Below, piece by piece: positions 58,669 through 64,000 of a DNA stretch of 64,000 bases (its first letter is position 1; each line of letters begins with the position of its first letter). The notes beneath the pieces were generated by a model. The model was not told the DNA's origin and did no database searches. It saw only the letters and a list, made by a program, of their open reading frames with translations. A program made the translations under genes and the position numbers. This DNA is from Desulfitobacterium hafniense DCB-2 (lineage in GTDB: Bacteria; Bacillota; Desulfitobacteriia; Desulfitobacteriales; Desulfitobacteriaceae). The stretch lies in the NCBI RefSeq assembly GCF_000021925.1, contig NC_011830.1, positions 4,933,001-4,997,000 on the forward strand, read 5' to 3'.

Positions 58669-59997
58669 ATGTCTGTTGAACCCTCTTCAGCCAAGGGCTT
58701 TCCTTTCTCCTTCTTCAGGAAGGGCCGGATGCCAGGAATCAAAAAAAACAACCAGAAAAATACCCGCAAGCGCAGGGTCATCATCTACGGAATCATTGCC
58801 GTCCTTGTTCTCGCCTCCGTGCTGGCTTCGAGCCTTAAGCCCCTTGCAGGAACCGTGCTCACTGTGGAGCCCAAGGAATTTGTCCGGGGATTTACGGAGG
58901 AGGGGCAGGTTTTGGCGGCCCGGGAATGGCCTCTGTACACTTCTGTGGATGGTAAAATCATGGCTGTTCATGTCCGGAACGGCGATTCCGTGAGCAAAGG
59001 GCGGACCTTACTGGAACTGGATACCACCGATTTGGTTTATCAGTTGACTGCTTTAAAAGCCCAGCTGCGAAGCGTGGAAGGCCAGCATCTCCAAACAACC
59101 GGCGATCCCATAAAAGCCTTGGTACAGCAGCAAACCCTGCTTATTGAACAAGCTGAACGGGATGCCCTGGCTCTTGAGCAAAGCCACAGCCGGATGAAGG
59201 CTCTCTTTGACGCGGGGGCAATTCCCCTGACCCAATATGAAGAAGCCCGGCTTCAGGCCGAAAAAGCCCGGAACGTTTTAGAGCAACAAAAAGCTGCCCT
59301 GGCCTTGCTCTATGAGCAGCAATCCCTGCCCGGAACAGAACAGATCTATGCCGGCCAAAAAGATGCACTGCAAGCACAAATCAGCCAGCTTGAGGATCGG
59401 ATTGGCAAAGCCAAGGTAACGGCCCCGGAAGACGGTCTGATTAAAGATTCCCATCTCAAAGAAGGAGAATTTGCCGCCGCCGGTCAACTTCTCTTGAATG
59501 TCTTTGCTCCTAAAGGCTACAAGGCGGAAGGCTATATCTTAGCCAAAGAGGCTCCCTCCATTAAGGCCGGAGATCCTGTGGAGATCATTCTGGATACTAA
59601 TTCCGGGGATCAAATTCTCAGCGGGGACATCGAAAGTGTGGAGCCCTCAGCCGTGGAGCGCATTTCTCCCCTGGGGTTGAAAGAAAACCGGGTTAAAGTA
59701 ACCGTCTTTCTCCACAGCGAGTCACCGGTAATTATTGGCAGCACGGTAGATATTAAATTTATCACCCACCGGGCAGAGGCTCAGCTTATGATCCCCAAAA
59801 CCGCCCTCTTCCCTTATGAAAACGGGGAGGCAGTCTGGGTTGTTGATGAGGGTAAAGCCCAGATCCGGCCGGTGGTTAAGGGCATGGAAAACGACAAGGA
59901 AGTCATTATCCTGGAAGGGCTTAACCCAGGCGTTCAGATACTTTTGGATACCGATCTGGCCGGACTTAAGGAAGGCAAAAAGATCAAAGCTCTTTGA
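58669..59997 (+). CDS. Membrane-fusion (HlyD-type) efflux adaptor
   Basis: 442 residues: a basic cytoplasmic start, one membrane helix (about 39-58), a lipoyl-like half (GKIMAVHVRNGDSVSKGRTLLELDT), a long coiled hairpin (about 120-230) and the second lipoyl half and beta-barrel (KVTAPEDGLIKDSHLKEGEF, IPKTALFPYENGEAVWVV). It connects the ABC permease to the outside. The ATG follows AAGGAGG, 54 bases after the permease. Last gene of the operon. Confidence 0.92.
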   Translation: MSVEPSSAKGFPFSFFRKGRMPGIKKNNQKNTRKRRVIIYGIIAVLVLASVLASSLKPLAGTVLTVEPKEFVRGFTEEGQVLAAREWPLYTSVDGKIMAVHVRNGDSVSKGRTLLELDTTDLVYQLTALKAQLRSVEGQHLQTTGDPIKALVQQQTLLIEQAERDALALEQSHSRMKALFDAGAIPLTQYEEARLQAEKARNVLEQQKAALALLYEQQSLPGTEQIYAGQKDALQAQISQLEDRIGKAKVTAPEDGLIKDSHLKEGEFAAAGQLLLNVFAPKGYKAEGYILAKEAPSIKAGDPVEIILDTNSGDQILSGDIESVEPSAVERISPLGLKENRVKVTVFLHSESPVIIGSTVDIKFITHRAEAQLMIPKTALFPYENGEAVWVVDEGKAQIRPVVKGMENDKEVIILEGLNPGVQILLDTDLAGLKEGKKIKAL

Positions 59998-60012
59998 AAT
60001 AGGTTTCCTTCA

Positions 60013-60128
60013 GCGGGAGATTGGGCTCCCGCTATCTAACCCCAAAAAGGCAGGCCAAAAGATTTATGGTCAAAAACCTAGAGTCTATACGCCTTGCGAG
60101 GGCTTCTACACAAAAAGTAGAAGCTCTC
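60013..60128 (+). terminator. Stem-loops after the efflux operon
   Basis: GCGGGAG/CTCCCGC (60013-60019, 60026-60032) with an ATTGGG loop, then GAGGGCTTCTAC (60098-60109) pairing with 60117-60128 around ACAAAAA. The second has a weak T-rich tail. Confidence 0.6.
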
Positions 60129-60251
60129 ATTTCTTTGATTTATTAGCCCTCCAGCTTTATTCTATCAGACACCCATCAAACCTTGTCTGTACGTTTTTTG
60201 CATCTTTATTTAAATTTTAGCATCTTATTCTACCTTATCAATAATCCGACG

Positions 60252-60818
60252 TTACGTACGTTTTTCTGCAAGAAAGATACAATGTTCGATGTACCGATAA
60301 AGGTTAGAACACTTACATCTTTTTGTTTTGTCCAAATATTCTTTTGCGATAGTTACGTCTAAGTCTCCGTGGTTAGTAGGAAAGATAATTATATAGTCCT
60401 TTTTCCGCTTTACTTCAATATGTGCTTCTTTCATTGCTGCCTCAAGATTTGGATCATTATAAATCGGTACAATGTATTCGTATAACCAGTGGTTTTTGAA
60501 CATCTCTTTAGTAATAAATTCATTTTTTTGCTCCGGAGTGCAGTCATCGACATCCATAATAATGAAAAGGGAAAAATTTAATAATTTCCCCTTTTCATAG
60601 TTCACATCAGTAAATTGACGTATAAAACCTTTGAAAGTTGCAAACCTTCGATCATTTAATATATTCATAACACTTGTTACTTGAATACTTGTCTTTCCTT
60701 TGTCTCGAGCAATAATTTCATGCTTCAGCCTTAAATTTGACTTAATACTGCTACAAATTCTGTATTCTGATTGCCCGTGTACAATAGACATTATTTCCAT
60801 TTTAACAGGTTCTCTCAT
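60252..60818 (-). CDS. TOPRIM-like protein, RloB/AbiLii-like
   Basis: 188 residues. IVHGQSEYRICSSI at the start has a glutamate of the TOPRIM kind, and FIIMDVDDCT gives the DxD metal pair; the C-terminal helix set ends SNLYRYIEHCIFLAEKRT. The pattern resembles RloB or AbiLii, partners of AAA ATPases in abortive infection. The ATG overlaps the ATPase stop by four bases, so they form one unit. Function by analogy: nuclease or nucleotide-transfer effector released on infection. Confidence 0.7.
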   Translation of the reverse strand: MREPVKMEIMSIVHGQSEYRICSSIKSNLRLKHEIIARDKGKTSIQVTSVMNILNDRRFATFKGFIRQFTDVNYEKGKLLNFSLFIIMDVDDCTPEQKNEFITKEMFKNHWLYEYIVPIYNDPNLEAAMKEAHIEVKRKKDYIIIFPTNHGDLDVTIAKEYLDKTKRCKCSNLYRYIEHCIFLAEKRT

Positions 60819-62191
60819 GCTTCATCACCATCCTCATTATCACTGGATGGGATGTTATCTAGAACATCTTCGACAAGCTCTTGGAAATCAAAATATCCTG
60901 TATAGGGAATTCCATCATAATCACCTCGCAAATACTTGTTTCGCATACTATTTGTCTTTTGTGTACGCTGCCTATAATTTGCTACACAGTCTATACTTTT
61001 ATTGCCAGTTGCATTTACTCGGATAATGTATGTGTTTTCAGTGGGAAGACTTTCCATGAGTAAAGTATTGTGAGTTGTCGCAATCAGCTGTCCTTCAATT
61101 GATTCAAGCAAACGTTCAAGAAGATTTTTCATCAATACATCGTGAATCCCACTATCAATTTCATCAACAAATACAGGTGTCCCAGCAACGCTGCCAAAAA
61201 GCATAGGAAAAATTTCCAGAAGCTTTCGAGTCCCCGTTGACTCCAATGAAATAGGAATATCGATTAATTTACCGTCAATTAACTTCTTGAAGCATAGCTC
61301 ATAAGAGTAATCATTTTCATTGGGAGTAAAAACATAATGAACCGCTTTAATATCGGAATATAACTGGGTAAAAAAAGTATTCAAAGCTGTTTCACATAAT
61401 TTTAACTCTTTATTATTCTGATCTTTTACTGACCCTTCATCTAGTTGTCTCATAAATTTAAGGGGAATTGAAATTCTTGCTGTTTCCCCATGACATTCTT
61501 TGCACCAAACAGAGAGTCCTCTCATCTCCCAAATTACATTTAAAAGATTCTTATTTATTTTGGCTTTAATATAGTTACTGTTTTTTGTCTCAATCTCATT
61601 GCATAATATCGCCATAAATGTGTGTTTTCCCCAATACTTTTCAATATTGTCTTGTAGCTCTTTTTTATAGTCTAGATCGAGAAAGACAGTAGGACTTAAA
61701 GTTATTTGATTTTTTGAAATAGAAAAAACAGTTCCTTCACGTTCATTAATCTGATAGCGAAGTTCTTCCTTTATAATTTTATCCTTAGAAAACTCCATAA
61801 AATAACTGCCATCTGATTCTTCAATACGAAAACCAAATTTTGTTGACATGTTTTTCTCGTTTCCGAGCATTTTATATTCATCAATCAAATTAGAAAGTGT
61901 AATAAATTGCATATGCAAAATTTGCTGTAGTAGTTGATGGCGTATTTTGTCGTCTTTTATGGATTCAAATAGGTTACTCTTGTATTCAGGCATATCTTTT
62001 AATTCAACTTGATTCTTAAAAGTATTAAGTGTCTGTAATAAGAATAAAAATGAAGACATTAGGTTTGATTTTCCGGAACCGTTTTCACCATAAATAAAAA
62101 CAACTTTTTTGGGTTTACCATATGCCTTCCTCAGATCGAGCGTAATATTCGAAAAAGATCTAAAGTTCTTTAGCTCAAAATAAGTGATCAT
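60815..62191 (-). CDS. AAA15-type ATPase, RloA/AbiLi/AriA-like
   Basis: 458 residues of the SMC/OLD-like ATPase class. Walker A GENGSGKS lies at 35-42; TPVFVDEIDSGIHDVLMKNLLERL holds Walker B and the D-loop; ATTHNTLLMES gives the switch histidine. The middle is a long helical insertion. With the small TOPRIM-like gene it makes a two-gene system of the RloAB, AbiL or PARIS kind, in which the ATPase senses infection and holds the effector. ATG behind GGAGGTG. It lies apart from the main defence island. Confidence 0.85.
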   Translation of the reverse strand: MITYFELKNFRSFSNITLDLRKAYGKPKKVVFIYGENGSGKSNLMSSFLFLLQTLNTFKNQVELKDMPEYKSNLFESIKDDKIRHQLLQQILHMQFITLSNLIDEYKMLGNEKNMSTKFGFRIEESDGSYFMEFSKDKIIKEELRYQINEREGTVFSISKNQITLSPTVFLDLDYKKELQDNIEKYWGKHTFMAILCNEIETKNSNYIKAKINKNLLNVIWEMRGLSVWCKECHGETARISIPLKFMRQLDEGSVKDQNNKELKLCETALNTFFTQLYSDIKAVHYVFTPNENDYSYELCFKKLIDGKLIDIPISLESTGTRKLLEIFPMLFGSVAGTPVFVDEIDSGIHDVLMKNLLERLLESIEGQLIATTHNTLLMESLPTENTYIIRVNATGNKSIDCVANYRQRTQKTNSMRNKYLRGDYDGIPYTGYFDFQELVEDVLDNIPSSDNEDGDEA

Positions 62192-62342
62192 ATTAACACC
62201 TCCATTTGTTATATATTATAACACTTTCTCGGATTAATAGTACTGATCTTTAGATTTTTTTGGACCAATGAATCATTCATAGCTTTTTGCACAAAAATAA
62301 GTGTTTTTTTAGCGCCTATCATCTCAAAATCTTTTTCCCTGA

Positions 62343-63827
62343 TTACTCCATGATCTGTCTGACGGCTTTATGCCACCCTTGATAATACTTTTCTTTGCGC
62401 TCCTCTGCCATCTGAGGTTTAAAAGAGCGTTCCATTTTTGCCTTGTCTCTTAATTCCTCTTTGCTGCTCCAGAATCCTATCGCCAGCCCAGCCAGATAGG
62501 CCGCTCCTAAGGCTGTGGTTTCAATACAATGGGGGCGTTCCACTTCCACACCCAAAATATCTGCCTGAAACTGCATCAAGAGGTTGTTGACCACCGCTCC
62601 CCCATCCACTTTGAGAAGTTGGAGAGGCAATTGAGAATCCGCCTCCATAGCCTCCAGAATGTCCCTGGTCTGATAAGCCATGGACTCCAAAGCGGCACGA
62701 ATGATATGATTTTTATTGCTGCCGCGGGTCAAGCCCACAATGGCCCCCCGAGCGTCCATATCCCAGTAAGGTGCCCCCAGCCCCGTAAAAGCAGGCACCA
62801 GGTAAACGCCGCCATTGTCGGCAACCTTGCCTGCGAAGTATTCCGAATCCCCAGCGGTTTCAATAAGCTTTAATTCATCCCGCAGCCATTGCATTACCGC
62901 TCCAGCCATAAAGACACTGCCCTCCAGGGCATAGATTACTTTTTCATCGAGCCCCCAGGCGATGGTGCTGATGAGGCCATGCCGGGATTCATAGAGTTCT
63001 TCTCCTGTATTAAGCAGCATAAAGCAGCCGGTGCCATAGGTATTCTTGGCCATCCCCGGTGCAAAGCAGGCCTGCCCGAAGAGGGCTGCTTGCTGATCCC
63101 CGGCAATGCCGGCAATAGGAATAGGATGCCCGAAAAGGCCCTCGGCGGCTGTCTCTCCGTAGATAGTGCTGGAGGGCTTTACCTCTGGGAGCATGGCTAA
63201 AGGAATATTGAGCACCTGAAGCAGATCCGGGTCCCAAGCCAAGGTCTTAATATTATAGAGGAGAGTGCGGGAGGCATTGGAGTAGTCTGTAACATGAATG
63301 CGGCCCTTGGTCAGATTCCACACCAGCCAGGTATCCATGGTGCCAAAGAGCAGCTCGCCCTTTTCGGCCTTTTCCTGGGCACCCGGCACCCGATCTAAGA
63401 TCCAGCGGATTTTAGTGCCTGAAAAATAGGCATCCAAGACTAAGCCTGTTTTCTCCTTGAACAAAGGCTCTAATCCTTTCATCTTTAGTTCATCACAGAG
63501 GGGAGCCGTTCTCCTACACTGCCAGACAATCGCATTGGTTACAGACTTTCCCGTATGTTTGTCCCAAACCACCGTGGTTTCCCGCTGATTGGTAATTCCG
63601 ATCCCCGCAATCTCTTCGCTGGTTACTTGATAGCGGGCCAGCAGCTCGGCAATGACCCCGTATTGAGTGCTCCATACTTCTTCCGGATCATGCTCTACCC
63701 AGCCGGGCTGGGGGTAAATTTGCGTAAATTCCTTTTGCGCCACGCCGACGATTTGGCTTTCCCTATCAAAAAGGATGGCCCGGCAGCTGGTTGTCCCCTG
63801 ATCCAAGGCAAGGACGTACTTCTTCAT
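62343..63827 (-). CDS. glpK: Glycerol kinase
   Basis: 494 residues of the FGGY kinase family with MKKYVLALDQGTTSCRAILFD at the start, the glycerol-site WVEHDPEEVW and NQRETTVVWD, and GDQQAALFGQACF. It phosphorylates glycerol to glycerol 3-phosphate with ATP. The frame opens at 63950, but the ATG at 63825-63827 follows AAGGGGG and gives the family length. The conserved histidine phosphorylated by HPr in Firmicutes is in the region STIAWGLDE at an expected position; I do not see a clear His there. No glpF or glpD is in the window. Confidence 0.96.
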   Translation of the reverse strand: MKKYVLALDQGTTSCRAILFDRESQIVGVAQKEFTQIYPQPGWVEHDPEEVWSTQYGVIAELLARYQVTSEEIAGIGITNQRETTVVWDKHTGKSVTNAIVWQCRRTAPLCDELKMKGLEPLFKEKTGLVLDAYFSGTKIRWILDRVPGAQEKAEKGELLFGTMDTWLVWNLTKGRIHVTDYSNASRTLLYNIKTLAWDPDLLQVLNIPLAMLPEVKPSSTIYGETAAEGLFGHPIPIAGIAGDQQAALFGQACFAPGMAKNTYGTGCFMLLNTGEELYESRHGLISTIAWGLDEKVIYALEGSVFMAGAVMQWLRDELKLIETAGDSEYFAGKVADNGGVYLVPAFTGLGAPYWDMDARGAIVGLTRGSNKNHIIRAALESMAYQTRDILEAMEADSQLPLQLLKVDGGAVVNNLLMQFQADILGVEVERPHCIETTALGAAYLAGLAIGFWSSKEELRDKAKMERSFKPQMAEERKEKYYQGWHKAVRQIME

Positions 63828-64000
63828 GGTTTTCCCCCTTATTCGTCCAGCATCAGCTTTTACTTTAAATTTCGCATCTTTAGGTATTTCTATCGTTTTG
63901 CAGAAAACAACAGCCGTACCTTCAGTCAATTTCGAAAGAACTTTCTTCATCTGTTTTGTCTATAGTTTACCACAAGTAAGAAGGAGCTGAGAGCGATTCA

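Overview
The window most resembles a chromosome segment of an anaerobic Gram-positive Firmicute of the Desulfitobacterium type (Clostridia, Peptococcaceae-like). The case is inferential: strong AGGAGG-type ribosome binding sites, frequent TTG/GTG starts, a corrinoid/tetrahydrofolate methyltransferase operon, sigma-54 regulation, TRAP transporters, a sulfoacetaldehyde acetyltransferase-like enzyme, a c-di-GMP riboswitch in front of a chemoreceptor, and tmRNA. No rRNA, tRNA or CRISPR array was seen.

Left part (1-27.4 kb), mostly metabolism and sensing. A two-gene ABC exporter pair enters from the left edge. Then comes a minus-strand cluster of GntR regulator, Xsc-like ThDP enzyme, TRAP binding protein, fused TRAP permease and GlcG/HbpS-like protein, which looks like a sulfonate uptake and desulfonation unit. 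A soluble chemoreceptor, a frameshifted MFS gene and an intact MFS gene follow. A sigma-54 activator faces a three-gene corrinoid methyltransferase operon across a consensus -24/-12 promoter. A DctS/DctR/DctB-like sensor set, ogt, a broken ABM-domain gene, another MFS transporter and a c-di-GMP-I riboswitch with its chemoreceptor complete this part.

Middle part (27.4-44.8 kb), an accessory island of defence genes, IS elements and debris. It holds a KilA-N pseudogene, an IS256-like remnant, an AbiE pair with a palindromic promoter, a pentapeptide-repeat protein with a TIR-like end, a complete IS4-type element, an IS3 remnant carrying a perfect 23-bp inverted repeat, an Abi_2/AbiF HEPN protein with a structured leader, two TIR-type genes and a caspase-like protease split by an IS110 element, and two more IS elements, one with a clean 7-bp target duplication. 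The TIR/TIR/caspase set is the most interesting object: it matches the logic of recently reported TIR-caspase (type IV Thoeris) immunity.

Right part (44.8-64 kb), core-like again. It has tmRNA, a membrane diguanylate cyclase, a coiled-coil stress-like protein, two paralogous UPF0324/YeiH-type exporters (the second behind a sigma-54 promoter), an NtrB/NtrC-like pair that may control it, and a TetR-controlled MacAB-type efflux operon with a double operator. An ATPase/TOPRIM-like pair resembling RloA/RloB or AbiL, and glycerol kinase at the right edge, close the window.
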